Below, in pieces: positions 30,238-37,805 of a stretch of DNA of 64,000 nucleotides. Each line of letters starts with the position of its first letter. Positions within the stretch are counted from its first letter, which is position 1. The notes under the pieces are model-generated. The model did no database searches. It was not told the DNA's origin and saw only the letters and a list, made by a program, of their open reading frames with translations. Origin of the DNA: JAXGOI01 sp040767605. Lineage in GTDB: Bacteria > Bacillota > Dehalobacteriia > UBA4068. The translations under genes were made by a program, and so were the position numbers. Location: positions 620,001-684,000 of the forward strand of contig JAXGOI010000001.1 in NCBI GenBank assembly GCA_040767605.1, given 5' to 3'.

Positions 30238-32394
30238 TTATTTAATCACAATTTGAGAAAGATCGCCTATATCCCTTGTAAGGGCCACAATTTCACTTAA
30301 AAGAGCCAAGCGGTTATTCTTAAGCTCTTCTTCCTCCGCCATAACCATTACTTCCGTAAAGAAATTATCAATATCCCCCCTCAGCCCGGCTATTTCCTCC
30401 AATGCCTTTTGATAATTCCTATTTTTCAGGGCCTTGTCCACTTCGGCGCCGGCTTTTTTTAATGAGAGGAATAAAGCCTTTTCGGCATCATCAAGTAAAA
30501 GGGATTCTTTAACCGCCCCGCCCCGGAAGGGGCTTTTCTTTACAATATTGGCGGCCCTGGTAAAGCCGGCTAAAGCCTGGGCAAAACCGTCCTCAGCGCT
30601 GTAATCGGCTAAAGCCTTTGCTCTTTCATAGGCCAGATAAAGATTATCATACCCCGCTGCGGCAACGGCATTTAAAATATCATAATCAATGCCTTTTTCC
30701 TGAAGGATATTCTCAAGCCTTTGGCCTAAAAAAGCGGTAACAGAAGAAATAGTTTCTTCTAAGCCCTCTTTAAGCTCAAGGCCGTCCCCTTTATAAAGCT
30801 CATAGCCTTTGGCAATAAGGGCAGATAAAGATATATCCAGCCCATTCTCTAAAATAATCTGCACAATACCGGTAGCCGCCCTGCGCAGGGCATAAGGGTC
30901 CTGAGAGCCGGTAGGCTGTATGCCAAGGGCAAAAAAACCAATTATACTGTCGGCCTTTTCAACAATGGAGGCAACTTTCCCCCCTTTGGTTTGGGGCAGG
31001 CTATCCCCGGCAAAACGGGGTAAATAATGCTCCCGAATGGCCCGGGCAATTTCTGTATCTTCGCCGTCTTTTTTGGCATAATATTCCCCCATAATTCCCT
31101 GAAGCTCGGGGAATTCATAAACAACCCGGGAGAGAAGATCCGCCTTCATTAAAAATATTGCCCTGTCCGTCTTATTCAGCTGAATAGTATCATAGCCTAA
31201 GGCCTCGGCGAGATAAGCCCCTAATTTACGGGTTCTTGCGGCTTTATGCCCTAAAGTGCCCAGCTTTTCATGGAAGACAATGGTAAAAAGCTTTTCCGTC
31301 CAAAGGGAGAGGGGCTCTTTAATATCCTCCAGCCAAAAAAATTCCGCATCCGCCAGGCGGGCCCTTAAAACCTTTTCATTCCCTGAGGCCACAATATCCA
31401 AAAAGCGGTTATCGCCGTTACGCACCGTTATAAATTTATTCAGCAGCTCCCCGTCCTCATTATAAACGGGGAAATAGCGCTGATGCTCCTTCATGGGGGT
31501 AATAATAAGCTCCTGAGGAATAGCCAAATATTTTTCCTCAAAGCTGCCGGCTAAAGCGGTGGGGTATTCAATAAGGTAAACAACTTCCTCTAAAAGCTCT
31601 TTATCCTCTTCTATTTTGCCCCCTAAGGCCCCGGCTAATTCCACAGCCTGCCTCCAAACCTCCCTGCGGCGCTTATTTTGATCCGCCATTACCCAATTTT
31701 TTAAAAGTAATTCCTCATACTGCCTTGGGGAGGGTATTTTAATTTCCTGGCTGCCTAAAACCCTATGGCCCCGGCTGAGATTACCGGCCTTAATTCCGGC
31801 TATTGTAAGGGGTAAAATTTCCTCACCCCAAAGAGCCGCCATCCAGCGGATGGGGCGGGCAAAACGCATTTCCTCATAGGCCCAGCGCATGGGCTTGGGG
31901 AAATAGAGCTTATTAATTATTTTAAACAGAATATCGGGTAATATTTCCCTTGCCTCTTTGCCTTTTTGCTGCTTATTGGCATAAAGATAAATATTCCCGT
32001 TTACTTCTTTTTGAAGTAAATCTTCCTCCTGCACTCCCTGGCCTTTACAAAATCCCTCCAAAGCTTTTGTGGCTTTACCGTCTTTAGCATAAGCGGCTTT
32101 TAAAGCAGGCCCTTTTTGCAGGCTTGCAGTATCCGGCTGCATGGTATCTAAAGCAAAAACCAGTAAAGCAAGGCGCCTGGGGGTAGCCAAAACACGCAAA
32201 CCCTCAAAATTTAAAGAGTTTTCTTTTAAAGCGGCTTTAGCCAAATCCTCCATTTGCTTTATAGCGCCGGGCAAAAAGCGGGCCGGAATTTCCTCCGTGC
32301 CTATTTCAAATAATAAATCTCTTTTTTTTGTCGTTAACATTTCTGTCGTTAATTTTTCAGTCGTTAATTTTTCAGTCATTAATATTTCAGCCAC
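30238..32394 (-). CDS. glyS: Glycine-tRNA ligase beta subunit
   Basis: Second subunit of the alpha2-beta2 glycyl-tRNA synthetase. Recognisable are LLFEIGTEEIPARFLPGA at the start, GHRVLG, PKEHQRYF-type (MKEHQRYFPVY), the HD-like FAGDSLPQTKGGK region and the C-terminal anticodon-binding tail with LALLSEIVALTRDIGDLSQI. At 718 aa it is about 25-30 residues longer than usual because of an N-terminal repetitive tail (MTEKLTTEKLTTEMLTTKK), encoded by about five 15-bp units. The GTG start overlaps the glyQ TAG by one base and has AAGGAGGGG before it. Translationally coupled to glyQ. Confidence 0.96.
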   Translation of the reverse strand: MAEILMTEKLTTEKLTTEMLTTKKRDLLFEIGTEEIPARFLPGAIKQMEDLAKAALKENSLNFEGLRVLATPRRLALLVFALDTMQPDTASLQKGPALKAAYAKDGKATKALEGFCKGQGVQEEDLLQKEVNGNIYLYANKQQKGKEAREILPDILFKIINKLYFPKPMRWAYEEMRFARPIRWMAALWGEEILPLTIAGIKAGNLSRGHRVLGSQEIKIPSPRQYEELLLKNWVMADQNKRRREVWRQAVELAGALGGKIEEDKELLEEVVYLIEYPTALAGSFEEKYLAIPQELIITPMKEHQRYFPVYNEDGELLNKFITVRNGDNRFLDIVASGNEKVLRARLADAEFFWLEDIKEPLSLWTEKLFTIVFHEKLGTLGHKAARTRKLGAYLAEALGYDTIQLNKTDRAIFLMKADLLSRVVYEFPELQGIMGEYYAKKDGEDTEIARAIREHYLPRFAGDSLPQTKGGKVASIVEKADSIIGFFALGIQPTGSQDPYALRRAATGIVQIILENGLDISLSALIAKGYELYKGDGLELKEGLEETISSVTAFLGQRLENILQEKGIDYDILNAVAAAGYDNLYLAYERAKALADYSAEDGFAQALAGFTRAANIVKKSPFRGGAVKESLLLDDAEKALFLSLKKAGAEVDKALKNRNYQKALEEIAGLRGDIDNFFTEVMVMAEEEELKNNRLALLSEIVALTRDIGDLSQIVIK
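32320..32394 (-). repeat. 15-bp in-frame repeats at the glyS start
   Basis: Five 15-base units, each roughly ACG ACT GAA AAA TTA, begin at the GTG start. They add a Thr-Glu-Lys-Leu-Thr tail ahead of the conserved KRDLLFEIGTEE. Confidence 0.8.
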
Positions 32395-33317
32395 TATTGC
32401 CCCTCCTTGCCGGGTAAAGCTTTAAGCCCTAAGGCTTCCCTCAGGTTTTTATCTTTAATTAAGGGGTAATTCATGGCCTCCCTTTCCTTTATATACCCTT
32501 CGGCGCAGGCCCGGGCCAAATGGCGCACTCTGGCAATAAAGCTTTGCCTTTCGGTAACGCTTATAGCTCCTCTGGCATCCAACAAATTAAAGGTATGAGA
32601 GCATTTTAAGGCATAATCATAGGCCGGCTGTACCAGGCCTTCCTCCGCCACTCTTTGGGTTTCCTTTTCGTACATATCAAAAAGCTTAAAAAGCATATCC
32701 GTATCTGCAATTTCAAAATTATAGCGGGAATAATCCACCTCGTTTTGATGATAAACATCCCCGTAGGAGATATCCCCTACCCAATTAATATCATAAACGC
32801 TGTCCACCTTTTGAATAAACATGGCCAGCCTCTCTATGCCATAGGTTATTTCGGCGCAAACCGGCCTGCAATCTATGCCGCCGCATTGCTGAAAATAAGT
32901 AAACTGAGTTACTTCCATACCATCCAGCCAAACCTCCCAGCCCAGCCCCCATGCGCCCAGAGTAGGGCTTTCCCAATTATCCTCAACAAAGCGAATATCA
33001 TGCTCGGCGGGGTTTATACCAATTGCCGCCAGAGATGCCAAATATAATTCCTGAACATTCTCCGGGGAGGGCTTTAAAATTACCTGATATTGAAAATAAT
33101 GCTGAAGACGGTTGGGGTTATCCCCGTAACGGCCGTCTGTCGGGCGCCGGGAAGGCTCAACATAAGCCACATTCCAGGGCTCCGGGCCTAAGGCGCGCAA
33201 AAAAGTGGCCGGGTTCATTGTGCCGGCGCCTTTTTCCATATCATAGGGTTGTAAAATTATGCAGCCCTGCTCCCCCCAGAACCTGTTTAAAACCAGAATC
33301 AGCTCCTGAAAATTCAC
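32394..33317 (-). CDS. glyQ: Glycine-tRNA ligase alpha subunit
   Basis: Catalytic subunit of the heterotetrameric glycyl-tRNA synthetase. The 307-aa product starts MNFQELILVLNRFWGEQGC and has IILQPYDMEKGAGTMNPATF, EPSRRPTDGRYGDNPNR, VWLDGMEVTQFTYFQQ and GGIDCRPVCAEITYGIERLA, all diagnostic. The start codon is GTG with GGAGGATTTATT in front. The upstream region has a strong promoter but no T-box leader (too short and lacking the specifier and antiterminator elements). Confidence 0.98.
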   Translation of the reverse strand: MNFQELILVLNRFWGEQGCIILQPYDMEKGAGTMNPATFLRALGPEPWNVAYVEPSRRPTDGRYGDNPNRLQHYFQYQVILKPSPENVQELYLASLAAIGINPAEHDIRFVEDNWESPTLGAWGLGWEVWLDGMEVTQFTYFQQCGGIDCRPVCAEITYGIERLAMFIQKVDSVYDINWVGDISYGDVYHQNEVDYSRYNFEIADTDMLFKLFDMYEKETQRVAEEGLVQPAYDYALKCSHTFNLLDARGAISVTERQSFIARVRHLARACAEGYIKEREAMNYPLIKDKNLREALGLKALPGKEGQ

Positions 33318-33391
33318 AATAAATCCTCCTAAAGCTATGTTTAATCTCTATTTAATATCAGCTGCTAAAAAAAGCCAAGCCGCACCGTATA

Positions 33392-33420
33392 ATTGTAGCA
33401 AAACAAACTTCCAATGTCAA
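33392..33420 (-). promoter_or_regulatory. Sigma-A promoter of glyQ-glyS
   Basis: TTGACA and TACAAT, spacer 17 bp; one of the best promoters in the window. It gives a leader of about 70 bases before glyQ. Confidence 0.75.
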
Positions 33421-33501
33421 TTAACAGACTTTTTGCTAATTTTTTAATATTTTAAACTGTTTTTACCTCGGCTGCCTTATAAGAGTATATACTGCATATA
33501 A

Positions 33502-34272
33502 TTAGGTATAATTATTCTCCTCCTCTTCTAAAACCTGGTCTAAAAACCGGCGGGCCCGGGGATTATACTCCAAATGATAATCAAAGTAATTATCCAAGGC
33601 CCGGCGCATCTCTTTATAGGCCTCCGGGCTGATTTTTATATTGGAGATTTTTCTTAATTCTATATTCATAAGAAGAAGCATGGTTTTTATGGCCCCGGCG
33701 GAAAGGGCATCCTCCTTAAAACCGCCGCAGGAAAGGCAAATAAGCCCCCCTTTTTGAGGCGAAAGCAAAAACTGGCCGCCGTCTAAGCGCCGGCTGCAAA
33801 TACTGCAATTATCCAAACGGGGGCTAAGGCCTAAAAGCCCCAGATAGCGCAATTGAAAGAAAATTAAAGCCAGCTGGGGGTCTTCCCCCAGCTCTAAAAG
33901 GGTAAAGGCGGCTAAAGCAAGGGGGAATAATTCCGGCTGGGGTTTTTTCTCCGGCATACCGGCAATAATCAGCTCCGCAATATAATTACCGTAAGCAATA
34001 TTTAATAAATCATTATGAATGGCTAAAAAAGGCTCCAGCATTTCTCCCTGGGTAATAATATCCAGGCTGCCCCGGCTTTTAGCCAAAGCCAGCCGGCAAT
34101 AACGGGGGGGCTGGCATAATGCCCTTAAGCTGTTTTTTGGCTTGCAGGCCCCTTTGGCCAGGGCGCTTTGGCGCCCCCTTTCCCTGCTGAACAGGGTAAC
34201 TATTCTATCTCCCTCTTTATAAGGGAAGGATGCTAAAACCAAAGCCTCCGCCAGGTATTTCCTTTCATCCAA
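33502..34272 (-). CDS. recO: DNA repair protein RecO
   Basis: Loads RecA with RecFR during gap repair. N-terminal OB fold (EALVLASFPYKEGDRIVTLF, RGRQSALAKGACKPKN) followed by a helical domain with the C4 zinc site, visible as CSICSRRLDGG and LICLSCGG, with Cys near 168, 171, 192 and 195. Length (256 aa) is typical. Lies 35 bp downstream of era in the conserved cdd-era-recO order. Confidence 0.95.
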   Translation of the reverse strand: MDERKYLAEALVLASFPYKEGDRIVTLFSRERGRQSALAKGACKPKNSLRALCQPPRYCRLALAKSRGSLDIITQGEMLEPFLAIHNDLLNIAYGNYIAELIIAGMPEKKPQPELFPLALAAFTLLELGEDPQLALIFFQLRYLGLLGLSPRLDNCSICSRRLDGGQFLLSPQKGGLICLSCGGFKEDALSAGAIKTMLLLMNIELRKISNIKISPEAYKEMRRALDNYFDYHLEYNPRARRFLDQVLEEEENNYT

Positions 34273-34307
34273 TACGGAATCCCTCCTGCTGCCTTAGGCA
34301 AAACCCT

Positions 34308-35282
34308 TTAAGACATCTTATCCGGGTCCCAATCCTGAAGCAGTTTTTCATTATTGCGCCAATCCTTTTTAGCTTTAACCCTTACCTCCAAATAAATTTT
34401 ACAGCCTAAAAGCCTTTCCATTTCCCGTCTGGCATTTGTGCCGATTTTTTTCAGCATGGCGCCGTTTTTGCCGATAATTATGCCCTTTTGGGAATCCCTT
34501 TCCACATAAATATTAGCCTCTACATAAAGAAGGTTTTCGCTGCGCTCGGCAATTTCGCTGATTGTTACCGCCGTGGAATGGGGTATTTCATCCTCTGTGG
34601 CGCTAAGAACCTGCTCCCTTATGAGCTCCGCCAAAAGCAGCTGCTCCGGCTGATCCGAAAAGATTTCTCTGGGGTAATAGCGGGGCCCCTCCGGCAAATA
34701 TTCGGGCAGAATTTCTAAAAGGCGCTTAATATTATCCCCTCGGGAGGCTGAGATAGGCACAATCTCCACAAAAGGGAATTTATGGCTGTAAAAATCCAAA
34801 AGGGGTAAAAGCTGGGCCGGGGTTAATAAATCCACTTTGTTTATAAGGAGAAAAACCGGCAGCTTGCTTTTGGCAAGCTCTTTTAAAATATATTCCTCCC
34901 CGGCGCCGAAAATGGTATTGGCATCTACAAGGTAAAAAACAATATCCCCCCCGGCCAAGGAAGAGCGGGCGGCCTCCATCATTTTATGGTCAAGCTTATG
35001 CTTAGGTTTGTGTATGCCCGGGGTATCCATAAAAATAGCCTGCATTTTAGGGGTATTATAAATACCCCTTATAATATTCCGGGTGGTTTGGGGCTTTTCG
35101 GAAACAATAGCCACCTTGCGGCCAAGAATTTGATTAAGCAGGGTAGATTTTCCGGCATTGGGCCGCCCAATCAGGGTTACAAAGCCGGATTTCAGCTTTC
35201 CCCCGGCTTCCTTATTTCCCCTGGCTTCTTTGGCTTCTTTGGCTTCTTTAATTCCCTTAACAGTTTTTTCCGCCTTTTCCAC
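34308..35282 (-). CDS. era: GTPase Era
   Basis: GTPase required for 16S rRNA maturation and 30S assembly. G1 is IGRPNAGKSTLLNQILG, G2/G3 include KPQTTRNIIRGIY and DTPGIHKPKHKLD, G4 NKVDLL, and the C-terminal KH domain has IYVERDSQKGIIIGKNGAML. The protein has about 25 extra residues ahead of the GTPase domain, made of KEA repeats (KGIKEAKEAKEARGNKEA) encoded by 9-base units. Starts one base after the cdd stop. Confidence 0.97.
   Translation of the reverse strand: MEKAEKTVKGIKEAKEAKEARGNKEAGGKLKSGFVTLIGRPNAGKSTLLNQILGRKVAIVSEKPQTTRNIIRGIYNTPKMQAIFMDTPGIHKPKHKLDHKMMEAARSSLAGGDIVFYLVDANTIFGAGEEYILKELAKSKLPVFLLINKVDLLTPAQLLPLLDFYSHKFPFVEIVPISASRGDNIKRLLEILPEYLPEGPRYYPREIFSDQPEQLLLAELIREQVLSATEDEIPHSTAVTISEIAERSENLLYVEANIYVERDSQKGIIIGKNGAMLKKIGTNARREMERLLGCKIYLEVRVKAKKDWRNNEKLLQDWDPDKMS
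35222..35250 (-). repeat. 9-bp in-frame repeats in the era 5' end
   Basis: Three exact copies of AAAGAAGCC on the minus strand plus a degenerate copy, coding for Lys-Glu-Ala repeats ahead of the GTPase domain. The sequence just upstream shares a 15-base stretch (TTAAGGGAATTAAAG) with the repeat at 19951-20031. Confidence 0.8.
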
Positions 35283-35283
35283 C

Positions 35284-35700
35284 CTATTTCCCCCTTAAAA
35301 GACAATTATTATGCTGCTCTCCGGGTTTAAAAGAAAATTGGCGGGGCAGCAATTGGTTTAAATTAAAAGTTTCCTCATCTTCTCTGCCTTTGGAAATATA
35401 AATTATAAGCTCAGGGGAGAATTCCGCCAAAACCTGCAAGCAGGCCCCGCAGGGCATAATACCCTCCTCCCCGGCTAAAGCCAGGGCCGTAAACTCCCGC
35501 ACCCCTTGAGAAACTGCATTGTAAAGGGCTATTCTCTCCCCACAGCAGCTTAGCCCGTAGGAGGCATTTTCTACATTACAGCCGCAGAAAACCTCGCCCT
35601 CGGCGCTTAAAATAGCCGCCCCAACCTTATAATTGGAATAGGGAGCATAGGCGTTTTCCCTTGCCTTCCAGGCCTCGGCCAAAAGGCTTTTTTTATCCAT
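35284..35700 (-). CDS. cdd: Cytidine deaminase
   Basis: Deaminates cytidine and deoxycytidine. The 138-aa protein has APYSNYKVGAAIL, the zinc and proton-shuttle motif CGCNVENASYGLSCCGERIA (C-x-V-E-N-A-S and the catalytic Glu lie here) and MPCGACLQVLAEFS with the other two zinc cysteines. Upstream of era with one base between them, in the conserved order. Confidence 0.95.
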   Translation of the reverse strand: MDKKSLLAEAWKARENAYAPYSNYKVGAAILSAEGEVFCGCNVENASYGLSCCGERIALYNAVSQGVREFTALALAGEEGIMPCGACLQVLAEFSPELIIYISKGREDEETFNLNQLLPRQFSFKPGEQHNNCLLRGK

Positions 35701-35803
35701 TTGCCGCCCCCTTTGCTTTAATTTGTTTTATCCTGCTGTTTGTTTTTCTTTCCGCCCCGGCATTTGCATCAATTATTAAATTTGCTCTTTAAAATGCGGC
35801 CTT

Positions 35804-36955
35804 TTAATTGGCCTTTTCTTCATAGCTTATTTTTACTGTTTTATCCGCTACCTGTATCCAGGTTTGGCCTGGGGAGAGCTCCCATTCCCGGCCGCTTTCA
35901 TCTTTAAAAACTGTTCTATGCCCCAGGCTGGCCCTTTCCCAGCTGCCTTTTTTTACCTGCCCCCGAGAAAATAGCATGGCCTCCCCTCTACCGATCATAT
36001 TAATTTCCAAGCGGCCCTCTTTATCCAAAACCTTGGAATCCACCATCTGAACAATAATATTAGCCGCCGTAAGCTGCTCATCTGTTACGGCATCTACATG
36101 GGGGTTTTCATTAATCTGCCGCCAGTAAAAATTCTTTTCTTCATCATAGGTATAGGTATTGCGGGCGGCAATATAATTTATACGCACAATTGCAGCCCTC
36201 TCCCCCCCGTCTTTAATTATATTATCCTCTACTGGATTATCCTCTCCCTTATCTTCTTCTAGATTATCTCCTTCGGGGCCGGCCGGATTATCCTCAGGGG
36301 TTTCTATAAACTTAAAAGCCTCGGGGATTATAATCTCATCCCAGCCCTTGGCGGCTATGGCCTCGCTTAAATTTTCAATGCTGGTATAAAGATTATGGGG
36401 CGCCTTTCTCTTTTTATCCCGCCAAAAGTATTTGCCGAAGGCAAATTCATTTATATAGGGCCAACCCCCCTTAGCCAAATAATTTAAGGCATCCGGGCTG
36501 CCCCCCACATGGATATAAACCCCGCCGTATTCCTTGGCCACATCCACCAAATAGGGCCGGGCGCTGCGTACCGGGCCGATAATATCGCTGCTGCCGCAAT
36601 AAAAAACAGCTAAAAAACGGCTTATGCCCCCCTCGGCAGGGAGCTCATAAATTAAATCCGCCTTATTCAGGCCGGATTGGGGACGGGCCTTGGCAAAATT
36701 ATCTATAGTTACAACAATGGGCCGGGGCAAAACATTATTTTGGGCCTCCTCATCTAAAAGCTGATGATTTAAGGGGCCGTAAACAGCCTCGGGCTCCGGC
36801 TCTGATAAAGATATATCCTCATCCTGCAAATCAACGGGGGCCTCCCCCCCGCAGCCGGATAAAAACAAAAATAGAGCCGCGCAAAAAATAAGCCCGGCTT
36901 TTTTTATCGGCTTATTTACAAGGGCAATCTTTTTCTTAACAAAATTAATTTTCAT
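35804..36955 (-). CDS. DUF3048 lipoprotein (YerB-like)
   Basis: A 383-aa protein with an N-terminal lipoprotein signal: hydrophobic stretch AGLIFCAALFLFLSGC with the modified Cys near residue 35. The body has the pattern of DUF3048 (YerB), with VVTIDNFAKARPQSGLNKAD, GGISRFLAVFYCGSSDIIGP and RSARPYLVDVAKEYGG, and a C-terminal WELSPGQTWIQVAD. The middle has a long acidic insertion (about 225-250) containing repeated EDN motifs, likely a loop. Its role is not known. It lies between dgkA and cdd, in the middle of a conserved cluster, which is not the usual Bacillus place for yerB. Confidence 0.8.
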   Translation of the reverse strand: MKINFVKKKIALVNKPIKKAGLIFCAALFLFLSGCGGEAPVDLQDEDISLSEPEPEAVYGPLNHQLLDEEAQNNVLPRPIVVTIDNFAKARPQSGLNKADLIYELPAEGGISRFLAVFYCGSSDIIGPVRSARPYLVDVAKEYGGVYIHVGGSPDALNYLAKGGWPYINEFAFGKYFWRDKKRKAPHNLYTSIENLSEAIAAKGWDEIIIPEAFKFIETPEDNPAGPEGDNLEEDKGEDNPVEDNIIKDGGERAAIVRINYIAARNTYTYDEEKNFYWRQINENPHVDAVTDEQLTAANIIVQMVDSKVLDKEGRLEINMIGRGEAMLFSRGQVKKGSWERASLGHRTVFKDESGREWELSPGQTWIQVADKTVKISYEEKAN

Positions 36956-36967
36956 TAGCAGCCCCCC

Positions 36968-37318
36968 TTAACTCTTTAAATAGGGTAAAAATATAATCAG
37001 GCCGATAATTACGGCAATTAAGGAGCAAAAAAGCACCGCTCCTGCCGCCACATTCTTTGCAATAGCCGCAAAACGGCGGTATTCTTCCGTAACTAAATCT
37101 ACCAGAGCCTCAATTGAGGTATTGATTAATTCCATACCCACAACTAAGGCAATAGTTAAAAGCAAAACCATCCATTCCAAAGGCTTTATCCCTAAATAGG
37201 CGGCAAAGGTTACCGTTAAAAGGGTAAAAACCCCATGTATTTTCATATTTCTTTCTTTGGCAAAGGCATGGTAAAGCCCGGCTGCCGCATATTTAAAGGA
37301 AGAAATTAATCTGCCCAT
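36968..37318 (-). CDS. dgkA: Diacylglycerol/undecaprenol kinase (DgkA)
   Basis: A 116-aa membrane kinase with three helices and the motif MELINTSIEALVDLV (residues about 61-75; Glu and Asn of the active site). In Gram-positive bacteria the substrate is usually undecaprenol. The order pgpH-ybeY-dgkA is standard. It starts one base after the ybeY stop. DgkA is followed by the DUF3048 gene after 12 bp. Confidence 0.93.
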   Translation of the reverse strand: MGRLISSFKYAAAGLYHAFAKERNMKIHGVFTLLTVTFAAYLGIKPLEWMVLLLTIALVVGMELINTSIEALVDLVTEEYRRFAAIAKNVAAGAVLFCSLIAVIIGLIIFLPYLKS

Positions 37319-37319
37319 T

Positions 37320-37805
37320 TTATTGCCACCTTTTTATGCCGATTTCTTCTAATACAGCCCTTTGCTCATTTCGCATATCCTCTTCATCCTCCGGGCTTTC
37401 ATGGTCATAACCCAAAAGATGCAATAGGCCATGGAGGAATAAAAAGACAATTTCCCGCTCCGGGGCATGTCCGTATTCTTCTGCCTGAGAAAGGGCCTTC
37501 TCAAGGGAAATTACAATATCCCCCAAGAGCAGCTTGTCCTCAAAATCCTTTTCATACCAGGGGCTTAAATCCTCCTCTAAAGGAAAAGAAAGAACATCGG
37601 TTGCCCTATCCTCATTACGGAAATCCCGGTTAAGCTCTTTTATTTGCCGGTTATCTGAAAGAATCAGGCTAATTTCATACTCCGCCCTCTTGCTCAGGGG
37701 GGAGCGCTGAAGCGCCGTTCTCAGAGCTTGGCGCATCAGGGCCATGGTTGCTTTGGCCGGTTTTATTTTCTCTTGCCGGTTTTGAATTATCATGCGAATA
37801 ATCAT
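37320..37805 (-). CDS. ybeY: Endoribonuclease YbeY
   Basis: Single-strand rRNA maturation and quality-control RNase. The zinc motif is FLHGLLHLLGYDHESPEDEEDM (the three His are in HGLLHLLGYDH), and SDNRQIKELNRDFRNEDRA with TDVLSFPL is the family's substrate region. The start lies 131 bases inside the 3' end of pgpH; because the residues from MIIQNRQEKIKPAKATM to the core fit the family N-terminus, the overlap appears real. The GGAG site a few bases before the first ATG supports it; the second ATG four codons later is also possible. Confidence 0.9.
   Translation of the reverse strand: MIIRMIIQNRQEKIKPAKATMALMRQALRTALQRSPLSKRAEYEISLILSDNRQIKELNRDFRNEDRATDVLSFPLEEDLSPWYEKDFEDKLLLGDIVISLEKALSQAEEYGHAPEREIVFLFLHGLLHLLGYDHESPEDEEDMRNEQRAVLEEIGIKRWQ

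Noticed and set aside
33318..33501. T-box riboswitch before glyQ
   Set aside because: The leader from the promoter to glyQ is only about 70 bases and lacks the T-box sequence, specifier loop and terminator/antiterminator.
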